A stretch of 47,130 nucleotides of DNA from Chloroflexota bacterium (lineage in GTDB: Bacteria > Chloroflexota > Anaerolineae > Aggregatilineales > Phototrophicaceae): assembly GCA_009840575.1 (NCBI GenBank), contig VXNO01000040.1, positions 1 through 47,130 of the forward strand. Direction: 5' to 3'. The notes beneath the pieces were generated by a model. That model made no database searches. It was not told the origin of the DNA and was given only the letters and a program-made list of their open reading frames with translations. Position numbers and translations under genes: made by a program. Shown piece after piece: positions 17,114-25,096 of this stretch (position 1 is the first letter of the stretch; every line of letters begins with the position of its first letter).

Positions 17114-19264
17114 ATGAGAGCTTACTTGCTAGTAGATGTGCATGACCTGCTAGGTTACACAGCCAATAACAGAGTCGACTTGCAGGAATTGGCGGTGGCT
17201 ATCCGCGCCAACGCCATCATGGTGGCGGGTTTGATCGAATCAAACCTGCTGCGGGCGGTGGCTTTTGCCAATTGGAGCGCTGAAGACTCCAGCCTGCCCA
17301 AAGAAACCTTGGCTATCTTTCAAAGCGCCGGCTACGAGACCTTTGATATCAAGGACTCGCCGAGCGCCAAGGATTGCCTGCTGGCGGAGTACTTCCCGCC
17401 CGGGCACACGCCTTTGAGCTGGCTCATCATGGCGACCACAGGCAATGACCTGCTGACGATGCTGCCGAAGATTGACTTCTCCGCCAATTCGCGCATTCGG
17501 CTCTGGGGCATTGACGAAGCCACGCAGGATTTTGGGCCTCTGCGTGACCGCGTTGTGCTGCAGCGCCTGGACTCGCTGGTTGGCATCCAGAAGATCAAGA
17601 ATGTCGCGGTGTATATCGACTTCGAAAATATCTCTATCAGTCTCAACGAGCAGGGCCATGTGGTCAACCTGGACCACCTCATCAACCGCATGGTCTCCCA
17701 GGCGCAGGCGCACGGACAGTTGGTCAAGACAGCCGCTTATGCGCCTTGGGGACAGCGGGGCGCTTTGCCGCCGCTGGTCGATAGTGGCGGCCGCGAAGTG
17801 GCGGATGAAGCGCCGTCGCGCTTGATGAAGGCGAATATCGACCCCGTCTTTCACCTGCCCGGCAAGCAAAGCGCCGATATCCGCATCGCCCGCGATGTCC
17901 TGGCAGATGCCGATTATCCCGAGTCGGGCGATGTCATCATCCTGGCGACTGGCGACCGTGACTTCAACGATGTCATCAACACTTTGTTGCAAAAGCGCAA
18001 GACAGTGGTCGTCTGGGGGGTGCGCGGCAGCACGGGGCGCTTGCTGCAAGAGCATCCCTCGCTGCGGCTCGATTACATTGATGACTTTACCGACCTGCGC
18101 ACGCATCAGTCGCTCAGCGTCGTCGAGACCGAAAAGGACACCGAGAGCTTCATCCCGTCACAGTGGTCCAGCGTCATCATCCAATACTTTCGACTGAACA
18201 GCGCGAGCCCGCAAAAGACCATCACGGTCGATGATCTCATCGGGCAGCTCAACGATGTCGGCGATGTCATCTCGTGGGAACGCGGGCAAGACCTGGTTTC
18301 GCAGGCGCTGTCGCTGGGCATATTGACTGTGCAAGATGCGCCCGGCGCAATTGACATGAACTTCCAGCACCCAATCGTCGACAAGACTCTGCTGATTGTC
18401 AATCGACTGGCGCGCCGCGTCGCCAATACACTATCCACGCGCGGCTGGGAATATGTCAACTACGGCTTCTTGCTCAAAGGCATTGCCATGGAGCGCGACC
18501 TCGACCGCCCAGGCATGAACGAAAGCGACCAATGGCGCTCGCATTGGATCGACTGCCTGGTGCGCGAGCGGGTCTTGCAGCGTGAGCTCGTGCCGCATCG
18601 CCACAATCCCGACGACCTCGTGCCCGTCATCCGCCTGCCCGAAACCCGCGATACGGTCAGCTCGTCGCAGCCCGAGGCAGAAGCCGTCAGCGTCGACATC
18701 AGCGCGCAGAAGTGGAAAGGCGTGCCGCCACACCAGATGTACGAGACCGACAGCGATGTCGCGCGCATGGTCGCCCGCATCGTCATCAGCGTCCAGCAAT
18801 TCACCAGCTTCCGCAACTTCGCCTGGTGCCCGCTGGGCAGCCTGCACAGACGGCTGCGCGAATATGATGGTGGCATGGCTTTCCAAAACGCGGTGGAATA
18901 CCTGCTGGTCAACGAGATGGTCAGCGTCAACGAATACGCCAACCCGCGCAGCGACTACAACACCAAAGGCATCGAGCTGAACGAAAGCAACCCCTTTGTG
19001 GCGGCGCTGCTGGCGGAGCGCGATGAATTCGTGCGCGTGCTGCTTTCCATGTATCGCAACAATGACGGCATCACCCACGAGGCAGTCGCGCTGCAGCTCA
19101 ACAGCAATTGGGATATCGGGCTGTGGCTGTCGATCATGCGCAGCGAGAATGTGCTAAACCCGCTGCCGGGCAGGAGCGACCAATTCAGCTTGTTCCGCAC
19201 GCACCATACTGTCAAGCTGGTCGCTGACGATGATGTTGAAGATATCCAGCAAGTCGCGGGCTAG
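17114..19264 (+). CDS. Tandem NYN-domain protein with C-terminal winged-helix-like regions
   Basis: A 716-aa protein. Residues 163-320 form a canonical NYN (PIN-like) nuclease domain: Asp169 and Asn172 in VYIDFEN, Asp255 in KQSADIRIARD, and Asp281/Asp283 in LATGDRDFNDVI. Residues 1-155 look like a second, diverged NYN domain: VDVHD (Asp8), SAKDCLLAEY (Asp87) and ATTGNDLL (Asn111, Asp112). Residues 345-716 contain several helix-rich segments with basic residues that resemble winged-helix or OST-HTH-like modules, but I cannot name them. NYN proteins are generally RNases or RNA-binding proteins. It is a single gene ahead of rpsO-pnp, with its own promoter region. The ATG directly precedes the first beta strand; its ribosome binding site is weak. 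The specific function is unknown. Confidence 0.8.
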   Translation: MRAYLLVDVHDLLGYTANNRVDLQELAVAIRANAIMVAGLIESNLLRAVAFANWSAEDSSLPKETLAIFQSAGYETFDIKDSPSAKDCLLAEYFPPGHTPLSWLIMATTGNDLLTMLPKIDFSANSRIRLWGIDEATQDFGPLRDRVVLQRLDSLVGIQKIKNVAVYIDFENISISLNEQGHVVNLDHLINRMVSQAQAHGQLVKTAAYAPWGQRGALPPLVDSGGREVADEAPSRLMKANIDPVFHLPGKQSADIRIARDVLADADYPESGDVIILATGDRDFNDVINTLLQKRKTVVVWGVRGSTGRLLQEHPSLRLDYIDDFTDLRTHQSLSVVETEKDTESFIPSQWSSVIIQYFRLNSASPQKTITVDDLIGQLNDVGDVISWERGQDLVSQALSLGILTVQDAPGAIDMNFQHPIVDKTLLIVNRLARRVANTLSTRGWEYVNYGFLLKGIAMERDLDRPGMNESDQWRSHWIDCLVRERVLQRELVPHRHNPDDLVPVIRLPETRDTVSSSQPEAEAVSVDISAQKWKGVPPHQMYETDSDVARMVARIVISVQQFTSFRNFAWCPLGSLHRRLREYDGGMAFQNAVEYLLVNEMVSVNEYANPRSDYNTKGIELNESNPFVAALLAERDEFVRVLLSMYRNNDGITHEAVALQLNSNWDIGLWLSIMRSENVLNPLPGRSDQFSLFRTHHTVKLVADDDVEDIQQVAG

Positions 19265-19271
19265 CTGAACC

Positions 19272-19300
19272 TTGCCACCCACAGGCGCGACTGCTACAAT
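19272..19300 (+). promoter_or_regulatory. Strong promoter for rpsO-pnp
   Basis: TTGCCA (19272-19277), a 17-base spacer and TACAAT (19295-19300) preceded by TGC give a near-consensus sigma70-type promoter with an extended -10. The predicted start is near 19307, leaving a leader of about 66 bases before rpsO. Confidence 0.75.
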
Positions 19301-19318
19301 CACCGCGTTTATCTGACC

Positions 19319-19343
19319 GACAGGCACGCCGATCCTGCCTGTC
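19319..19343 (+). promoter_or_regulatory. Leader hairpin of rpsO
   Basis: GACAGGC (19319-19325) and GCCTGTC (19337-19343) form a perfect 7-bp stem with an 11-base loop, 29 bases before the rpsO ATG. S15 represses its own mRNA in several bacteria through different leader structures. That this hairpin does so here is an inference. Confidence 0.5.
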
Positions 19344-19372
19344 TGGTGGCTAGTGAAGGGACGGAAAAAAAC

Positions 19373-19642
19373 ATGCCATTGGATAAAGCAACAAAGACGC
19401 AGATCATCAAGGATTATGCCCGCGAAGACGGCGATACCGGCTCGCCGGAGGTACAGATTGCGCTGCTCACCCACCGCATCCTGCAATTGACAGAGCATCT
19501 AAAAGTGCACAGCCACGATGAACATTCGCGGCGCGGCTTGCTCAAGCTGGTTGGGCAGCGCCGCCGCCACCTGAAGTACATCGCGCGCAAGAAGCCGGAA
19601 GTCTATCGGGAGCTGCTGGCGCGGCTTGGCTTGCGCCGCTGA
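19373..19642 (+). CDS. rpsO: 30S ribosomal protein S15
   Basis: A primary 16S rRNA binder of the 30S central domain, 89 aa, the standard length. Recognisable family sequence: [54 protein letters not shown] and the C-terminal LLARLGLRR. The ATG at 19373 gives the right length and the usual MPLDK-type N-terminus; an in-frame GTG upstream would add nine residues. A purine-rich GAAGGGACGG precedes it. It is followed by pnp, the common bacterial arrangement. Confidence 0.98.
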   Translation: MPLDKATKTQIIKDYAREDGDTGSPEVQIALLTHRILQLTEHLKVHSHDEHSRRGLLKLVGQRRRHLKYIARKKPEVYRELLARLGLRR

Positions 19643-19676
19643 TGAACCAACTCTCCCAAAACCGACGCATTTCGAC

Positions 19677-19730
19677 ATTGCTAATAGGCAATCCACAACC
19701 GAATAAAACTGCGTCCGCCGCTGTGGACGC
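19677..19730 (+). promoter_or_regulatory. Two hairpins in the rpsO-pnp gap
   Basis: ATTGC (19677-19681) pairs with GCAAT (19688-19692), and GCGTCC (19711-19716) pairs with GGACGC (19725-19730). There is no T-tract, so these are unlikely terminators. In E. coli a structured rpsO-pnp gap is cut by RNase III to allow PNPase autocontrol, and a similar role here is inferred. Confidence 0.45.
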
Positions 19731-19781
19731 CAGGTGCCCGCGCATAGTCAGCGCGCGCGCCCTCACACTATGGAGAATTGT

Positions 19782-22049
19782 ATGACACTGGATATACGCG
19801 AATACCGCTGCCATGTCGGCGGCAAGGAAATCATCATCGAGACGGGGCGATTTGCCCAGCAGGCTGGCGGCGCAGTGACTGTGCGCATGGGCGATACCAT
19901 GCTGTTTTGTTCGACGACCATGGGCTCGCCGCGCCCGGGCCTGGATTTCTTCCCGCTCAGCGTCGATTACGAAGAAAAGATGTATGCTGGCGGGCGTGTG
20001 CCGGGCGGCTTCTTCCGCCGCGAGGGACGGCCGTCCGAAGGCGCGATCCTCACCTCGCGCGTCATCGACCGCACCTTGCGCCCGCTCTTCCCCAAGAATA
20101 TGCGCAACGACGTGCAAGTCATCTTGATGTCCTTGTCGCACGACAAAGAGCATCATGTCGATATGCTGGGCATCATCGCCGCCAGCACCGCGCTGATGAT
20201 CTCCGATATCCCCTGGAATGGTCCCGTGGCTGGCGCGCGCGTTGGCTTGGTCGATGGCGAATTGCTCGTCAACCCCACTTACAGCGAAATGGTCGAAAGC
20301 ACGCTTGACCTGCGCGTCTCAGGCACAGCCGAAGCCATTAACATGGTGGAATGCAACGCCGACGAGGTCGATGAAGCCACCATGCTGGAAGCGCTCTTCC
20401 TGGCGCAGGATTCAGTGCAGGAGTGCATCGCCCTGCAAAAGCGCATCCGCGAAGAGCTCGGCAAAGACAAGCAGACTCCTTCTGTCGATGACATCAGCGC
20501 AGAACTGCAAGCTGAAGTCACCGCCAAGGTCGAAGCGCCGATACGGGAAATTATGGTTGCGCACAGCGACCGCGCCGCCCGCCGCCAACCTCTGCGTGGT
20601 ATCCGCGATGAGCTGCTGGCGGAATACAGCGCTCGGCAAGAAGCTGGTGAGGCCGAAATCAAGTTCAAGCATGTCGAGCGCGCCTACGACACGGTGATGA
20701 AGCAAGTTGTGCGCGGGCGCATCGTCCATGAAGGCATCCGCCCCGATGGCCGCGACCATGCCAGCATCCGCGCGCTGGCTGCTGAAGTCGGGCTGGTGCC
20801 GCGCGTACATGGCTCGGGCATGTTCCTGCGCGGTGAAACCCAGGTCTTGACTATCGCCACGCTGGGCACCCCGCGCGATTCGCAATTCCTCGATGGGCTA
20901 AGCCCCGAAGACGACAAGCGCTATATGCACCACTACAACTTCCCGCCTTATAGCACCGGCGAGACCTACCCGATGCGCGGCCCACGCCGCCGTGAGATAG
21001 GCCATGGCGCGCTGGCGGAGAAAGCCTTGCTGGCGATGATCCCGCCGGCGGAGGAGTTCCCGTATGTCCTGCGCCTCGTCAGCGAGGTGATGAGCTCGAA
21101 CGGCAGCACTTCCATGGCCAGCGTCTGTGGCAGCACCTTGGCGCTGCTGGATGCCGGCGTGCCTATCAAAAATCCGGTTGGCGGCATCGCCATGGGTTTG
21201 ATTAAAGAAGGCGACAAGCTGGCGGTTTTGACCGACATCCAGGGTATGGAAGATCACCTCGGCGATATGGACTTCAAGGTCGCGGGCACGGCGGCGGGCA
21301 TCACCGCGCTGCAAATGGACATCAAGATCGCCGGCGTAACGCGCGACATCATGCGGCAGGCGCTGGCGCAAGCCAAAGACGCCCGCCTGGAAATCCTCGC
21401 CGTCATCCAGGCAGCCATGCCACAACGCCGCGCCAAGCTCAGCGACTTTGCCCCGCGTATGGAGAGCTTCAAAATCGCTGTCGACAAAATCGGCGCGGTC
21501 ATCGGTCCCGGCGGCAAGAATGTGCGCGCCCTGCAAGACGAGCATCAAGTCAAGGTCGATATCCAGGAAGACGGCTTGATCTATGTGGCTGGCGATTCTG
21601 GCGCGGAAGTCGACCGTGCGATCGAGAAAATCAAAGCCATGGTGCAGGAGCCCGAGCTGGGGCATATCTACACCGGCAAGGTAACGCGCACCGAAAATTA
21701 CGGTGCCTTCGTGGAGTTCCTGCCTGGCTCGGAAGGCATGGTGCATGTCTCGCAGTTGGCGGATTACCACGTCAAAAGCGTCGAAGACGAAGTCAGCGTC
21801 GGCGACGAAATCATGGTCATGGTCATCAATATCGATGGCACGGGCAGGGTGCGCCTCAGCCGCCAAGCTGTCCTGGAAGGCTGGGATGTCGCAGAGGCGC
21901 AACGCCGCGATGCCGCAGGTTCGCGCGGAGGAGGCCGCCGCGGAGGTGGTGACCGGCGGGGACCGCGTCGGGATAGCAATCGAGGTGGCGACCGGCGGGG
22001 GCCGCGCCGCGATGGCAATCGCAGCGGAGGCGACCGCAACCGCCGCTAA
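19782..22049 (+). CDS. pnp: Polyribonucleotide nucleotidyltransferase (PNPase)
   Basis: A phosphorolytic 3'-to-5' exoribonuclease of mRNA decay, 755 aa. Two RNase PH domains are visible; the first begins TGRFAQQAGGAVTVRMGDTMLF and has SVDYEEKMYAGGRVPGGFFRREGRPSE, the second has GSGMFLRGETQVLTIATLG and the catalytic region VCGSTLALLDAGVPIKNPVGGIAMGLI. They are followed by a KH domain (IGAVIGPGGKNVRALQ) and an S1 domain (GKVTRTENYGAFVEFLPGSEGMVHVSQ). The tail after about residue 715 is an Arg/Gly-rich stretch with repeated DRRGPRRD/N units, suggesting extra RNA or protein contacts. The ATG at 19782 has GGAGA six bases upstream; an in-frame ATG at 19770 is less well placed. Confidence 0.97.
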   Translation: MTLDIREYRCHVGGKEIIIETGRFAQQAGGAVTVRMGDTMLFCSTTMGSPRPGLDFFPLSVDYEEKMYAGGRVPGGFFRREGRPSEGAILTSRVIDRTLRPLFPKNMRNDVQVILMSLSHDKEHHVDMLGIIAASTALMISDIPWNGPVAGARVGLVDGELLVNPTYSEMVESTLDLRVSGTAEAINMVECNADEVDEATMLEALFLAQDSVQECIALQKRIREELGKDKQTPSVDDISAELQAEVTAKVEAPIREIMVAHSDRAARRQPLRGIRDELLAEYSARQEAGEAEIKFKHVERAYDTVMKQVVRGRIVHEGIRPDGRDHASIRALAAEVGLVPRVHGSGMFLRGETQVLTIATLGTPRDSQFLDGLSPEDDKRYMHHYNFPPYSTGETYPMRGPRRREIGHGALAEKALLAMIPPAEEFPYVLRLVSEVMSSNGSTSMASVCGSTLALLDAGVPIKNPVGGIAMGLIKEGDKLAVLTDIQGMEDHLGDMDFKVAGTAAGITALQMDIKIAGVTRDIMRQALAQAKDARLEILAVIQAAMPQRRAKLSDFAPRMESFKIAVDKIGAVIGPGGKNVRALQDEHQVKVDIQEDGLIYVAGDSGAEVDRAIEKIKAMVQEPELGHIYTGKVTRTENYGAFVEFLPGSEGMVHVSQLADYHVKSVEDEVSVGDEIMVMVINIDGTGRVRLSRQAVLEGWDVAEAQRRDAAGSRGGGRRGGGDRRGPRRDSNRGGDRRGPRRDGNRSGGDRNRR

Positions 22050-22084
22050 GCAGCACAGCGAAAACGGGATAATCCTGGACTGCA

Positions 22085-22276
22085 ATGAACAAGTCAGATT
22101 CCAGCGACAATATCGCGCTCGCCGAGACCGAGAATTACCTGGTCTGGGAGGTGCGCGAAGCCGATGACGAGCTGACCTATCACGTCGAGCTGGGCGCGGT
22201 AACCCTGCACTTCTTCCGTGAAGACTGGGAAGAATTTCTGCAGCTGATGAAAGTGGCGGCGAGCAACAGTCGATGA
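22085..22276 (+). CDS. Small acidic protein of unknown function
   Basis: A 63-aa protein I do not recognise. It is acidic and soluble, with the pattern ENYLVWEVREADDELTYHVELGAVTLHFFREDWEEFLQLM, which suggests an alternating beta hairpin followed by a helix. It lies 35 bases after pnp and its stop overlaps the ATG of the next gene by four bases (ATGA), so it is likely translated and coupled. This coupling is the main reason to accept it as a real gene. It could be a partner of PNPase or of the downstream methyltransferase-like protein, but nothing in the sequence proves either. Confidence 0.65.
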   Translation: MNKSDSSDNIALAETENYLVWEVREADDELTYHVELGAVTLHFFREDWEEFLQLMKVAASNSR

Positions 22277-23079
22277 CGGCGCTGCGGCTGCGGCGGCACT
22301 TCATCTTGGCGATGGCAAAGCAACTGCCGCCCAGCTCCACCACCTTGCGCTTGCTGGATCTGGATGGTGGCTCGGCAGCCATCTTGTGCGAGGCGCGCGC
22401 CGGTCTCCAGCCCCTGCCCAGGCAAGCCTGCCAACCAGACAGCCTGGATGCCATTGTCGGCTATGATGTGGCGCTGACGCGCGCGATGCTAGGCGATGCC
22501 CTCAACTTGCTGCGCAGTGGCGGGCGACTCATCGTTGTGCAGCCGCGAGGATCGGTCAGCCGGCAGCTTGGTGAATTCTTGGTCGAATGCGGCTATGCGC
22601 GCATTTTGGTTGAGCCGGCGCTTGATGAGCTAGGTGTGCTAATCCGCGGCGAAAAACCTCACAACGTAGCCGACCCGCTTGCGCGCATCCAAAGCGTCGC
22701 CCGCCACGACGCCGACTCGCTGGAGTTGGCGCGCTTCCGCGGACGCTACCTGCATCTATTAATCCAGCAGCAGCCCAATATACCCGCCTGGAAGCGAAGC
22801 GCGCAGGACGCAATCACTTGGCGCGCCGCCGCCATCCAAGCGCTGCCCGAGCCGATGCTGCTGGCATTCAGCAGCTTGCCCAAAGCAGTCGGCTTCATGC
22901 AGCCGGCTGTGCTGGACGGGCTCATCCGCGATGTCAACAAGGTCGGCAAATTCAGCCGCGAAACCGCGCAGACCTGGCCGCTTGGCCTGCGCATCAACCC
23001 GACTGTGGAGTCGCTGCGCGGTGAAGAACTCGTCTACATCGATATCGACCCCGCCTCTGCCGAAGCGCCTGACGAGTAG
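22273..23079 (+). CDS. Methyltransferase-like protein of unknown function
   Basis: A 268-aa protein. Residues 24-115 read like a degenerate class I methyltransferase core: LRLLDLDGGSAAIL resembles motif I but lacks the normal GxGxG, and GDALNLLRSGGRLIVVQPRG resembles the LRPGG strand-turn region. Residues 150-260 form a second, helix-rich part with an unfamiliar C-terminal segment (FSSLPKAVGFMQPAVLDGLI, ELVYIDIDP). SAM binding is doubtful. It is coupled to the 63-aa gene (4-base overlap) and lies eight bases before a THUMP-like methyltransferase gene, so it probably belongs to one operon downstream of pnp. Confidence 0.6.
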   Translation: MTALRLRRHFILAMAKQLPPSSTTLRLLDLDGGSAAILCEARAGLQPLPRQACQPDSLDAIVGYDVALTRAMLGDALNLLRSGGRLIVVQPRGSVSRQLGEFLVECGYARILVEPALDELGVLIRGEKPHNVADPLARIQSVARHDADSLELARFRGRYLHLLIQQQPNIPAWKRSAQDAITWRAAAIQALPEPMLLAFSSLPKAVGFMQPAVLDGLIRDVNKVGKFSRETAQTWPLGLRINPTVESLRGEELVYIDIDPASAEAPDE

Positions 23080-23087
23080 CTGCCCGA

Positions 23088-24287
23088 ATGCCGCTGAGCC
23101 TGGACAATATCGCCTTCTTGCAAAGCGACCGCGCCCACGAGCAACTGGAATCGCTGGCAAGTGCCGACCTGAGCGATGCCAATATCCTGCCTCTGCTCAG
23201 CCGTTTGCGTCGCTCATTTACCGCTCGCCAAGCCGCGGCCTTGCTGACGACTTTACGATTGCGGAAAGCCGCCAAAACTAAATTTCCTGAACATGGTGAG
23301 CGCATGCTCTTCACCGATGCCGGCTTGCAGCAAGCCAGCGGGCCTCTCCTGCGGCTTTATCGCGCGCGCCAATTTGAATCGCGGCGACTGCTGGACCTCT
23401 GCTGTGGCATCGGCGCGGACAGCCTGGCTTTTGCCGCCGCCGACCGCGAGGTACATGGCTTGGATATCGACCCCGTGCGCATTGCTATCGCCCGCCACAA
23501 CGCTTCCCTGCTGCGGTTGCCAGCGCGATTCTCGGTCTGTGATATCCGCGCGGGCATCCCCAGCGCCTATGACGCGATCTTCTTCGACCCCGCTCGGCGC
23601 GATAGCCAAGACCGGCGCATCCAGCATGTGGAAGCCTACATTCCGCCGCTTTCCCTGGCGCGAAAATGGCGCGCGCGTGAAATCGCCGTGAAGCTGTCGC
23701 CGGGCGTGGACTTGCGCCAGGTCGCGGAGTATGGCGGCAGCCTGGAGTTCATCTCGGCGCAGGGACGGCTGAGTGAAGCGCTGCTCTGGCTGCATCGTGA
23801 TTTCGCCCAGCCCGTCGCCACCCTCCTGCGAGGCGCGGACGCCCTGCGCCTGCGCGATGATGGCGCGCAAGGCATCGCTGTTACCGCTCCGCGCGCTTGG
23901 CTGCTCGAGCCCGACCCGGCTGTGCTGCGCGCTGGCTTGGTGCAGACCCTGGCGCGGCAGCTAGGCGCGTCTATGCTGGATGCGAGCATCGCCTACTTGA
24001 CTTCCGACCAGCCTGTGCAGACGGCTTGGGCACGAAGCTGGAAGATCCGTGAGTGGCTGCCCTTTCAGCTTAAGCGGCTGCGGCGGCATTTGCAGGCGCG
24101 CGGCATCGGGCGCGTCACGGTCAAGAAACGCGGCTTTGCCATGCAGCCCGACGAGTTGATTGCCCGCTTGCGATTGAGCGGCGAGGGAGACGCTTGTGTG
24201 CTGGTCATGACTCGCTGCCGCGGCAAAGCCATCGCCATCCTCTGTGACGAAGCCAAACTTGGGCAATTCCCACGAAACTCACTATAA
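23088..24287 (+). CDS. Class I SAM-dependent methyltransferase with THUMP-like C-terminal domain
   Basis: A 399-aa protein. Residues 1-90 are helical. The methyltransferase core starts at about residue 100 with RLLDLCCGIGADSLAFA (motif I), VHGLDIDPVRIAIARHNA (motif II) and AIFFDPARRD (motif IV-like, resembling the NPPY/DPPR position). The C-terminal part carries IGRVTVKKRGFAMQPDELIARLRLSG and ends CVLVMTRCRGKAIAILC, characteristic of the THUMP_like family. Such proteins are presumed RNA methyltransferases, but the substrate is not established. The ATG follows the previous stop by eight bases. A promoter for the next gene lies inside its 3' end. Confidence 0.8.
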   Translation: MPLSLDNIAFLQSDRAHEQLESLASADLSDANILPLLSRLRRSFTARQAAALLTTLRLRKAAKTKFPEHGERMLFTDAGLQQASGPLLRLYRARQFESRRLLDLCCGIGADSLAFAAADREVHGLDIDPVRIAIARHNASLLRLPARFSVCDIRAGIPSAYDAIFFDPARRDSQDRRIQHVEAYIPPLSLARKWRAREIAVKLSPGVDLRQVAEYGGSLEFISAQGRLSEALLWLHRDFAQPVATLLRGADALRLRDDGAQGIAVTAPRAWLLEPDPAVLRAGLVQTLARQLGASMLDASIAYLTSDQPVQTAWARSWKIREWLPFQLKRLRRHLQARGIGRVTVKKRGFAMQPDELIARLRLSGEGDACVLVMTRCRGKAIAILCDEAKLGQFPRNSL

Positions 24288-24288
24288 T
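24259..24288 (+). promoter_or_regulatory. Promoter for the phosphoribosyltransferase gene
   Basis: TTGGGC (24259-24264), an 18-base spacer and a perfect TATAAT (24283-24288) lie at the end of the methyltransferase gene. The predicted start is near 24295, about 38 bases before the ATG. Confidence 0.55.
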
Positions 24289-24332
24289 TGGTTATGCTTG
24301 CCAGGGACTTGCGGCAAGGAAGGGGAGAGCGA

Positions 24333-24863
24333 ATGCTGATGCGCCCGGAAGATTCCGGACCACCGCGGTTGATCAGCTGGGTTGAGGTCGATGAATTGAT
24401 AGACGGGTTGATCCCGCGCATACAGTCGCTGGGTCCATTTGGCGCTATGGTTATGATCACGCGCGGTGGGGTCATCCCGGGCGGACTGTTGGCAGAGGCG
24501 CTGAGCATCCAGCATCTATTGACGGCATCGGTCGACTTTGTGGCTGCCGCGCGCGCCAGCGTGATGGCTTGGCCCAGCTTTCTGCAATTCCCTGACCCCA
24601 ATTTACTGCGCGGACGCCGCGCCTTGGTGGTCGATGATGTCTGGGGCAGCGGGCGCACCAGCATCGCCGTGCGTGACAGGGTCAGCGCGGCCGGCGGGAC
24701 ACCTGTCAGCTGCGTGCTGCATTACCATCCGTATCGCAGCATGTTCTCCGATGCCAAGCCCGATTTGTATGGCGATGTTACCGATGCCTATGTCGTCTAC
24801 CCATGGGAGATCGACCGCGGCTTGCTGGGGCGAGAATTTGCCGGCGCGCCATCGGAGAATTGA
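24333..24863 (+). CDS. Phosphoribosyltransferase-domain protein
   Basis: A 176-aa type I PRTase fold protein. The PRPP-binding loop is LVVDDVWGSGRTS, the upstream strand-loop is MVMITRGGVIPGGLLAEAL, and the C-terminal hood has KPDLYGDVTDAYVVYPWEI. The last segment resembles xanthine/guanine or hypoxanthine PRTases of the Gpt-like group, which salvage purine bases with PRPP. The exact base cannot be assigned. I chose the ATG at 24333, which has AAGGAAGGGGAG just upstream; an in-frame TTG at 24288 lies within the promoter -10. It is probably transcribed alone. Confidence 0.8.
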   Translation: MLMRPEDSGPPRLISWVEVDELIDGLIPRIQSLGPFGAMVMITRGGVIPGGLLAEALSIQHLLTASVDFVAAARASVMAWPSFLQFPDPNLLRGRRALVVDDVWGSGRTSIAVRDRVSAAGGTPVSCVLHYHPYRSMFSDAKPDLYGDVTDAYVVYPWEIDRGLLGREFAGAPSEN

Positions 24864-25006
24864 TGTGCTGGCATCTTGCCGCGACTTTGTGCCTTGCAAG
24901 ACAATTTGCGTTATACTGAAACTTGTAAATACTTGCCGCGAGCGCATTGCACGACGATTATGTGTGCAACTCACCCGTTCATGTTACAGTAAGGATAGCG
25001 AAACGA

Positions 25007-25096
25007 ATGAAGGTAATCATCATGCGCGAAAGTGCTCACCAAACACGAGGCGACATTGACCTGCACAGCAGGAGGCTTGCCCAAACCCATGAGTGA
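25007..25096 (+). CDS. Possible 29-aa leader peptide overlapping the first S1-repeat gene
   Basis: An ATG at 25007, preceded by AAGGA, opens a 29-codon frame (MKVIIMRESAHQ..., ending AQTHE) that stops in ATGAGTGA, overlapping the start of the downstream S1-repeat gene by eight bases. This layout would allow translational coupling, which could explain why the AGGAGG of the downstream gene sits an unusual 13 bases from its ATG. I recognise no family. The frame could be chance. Confidence 0.35.
   Translation: MKVIIMRESAHQTRGDIDLHSRRLAQTHE

Noticed and set aside
21900..22046. RGG-like tail of PNPase as a separate gene or frameshift
   Set aside because: The frame is continuous with the S1 domain and ends at a proper stop. 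Arg/Gly-rich tails are compatible with PNPase.
20898..22454. Long open frame of 518 codons on the minus strand opposite pnp
   Set aside because: It is antisense to well-conserved PNPase domains and has no recognisable motif or start signal.
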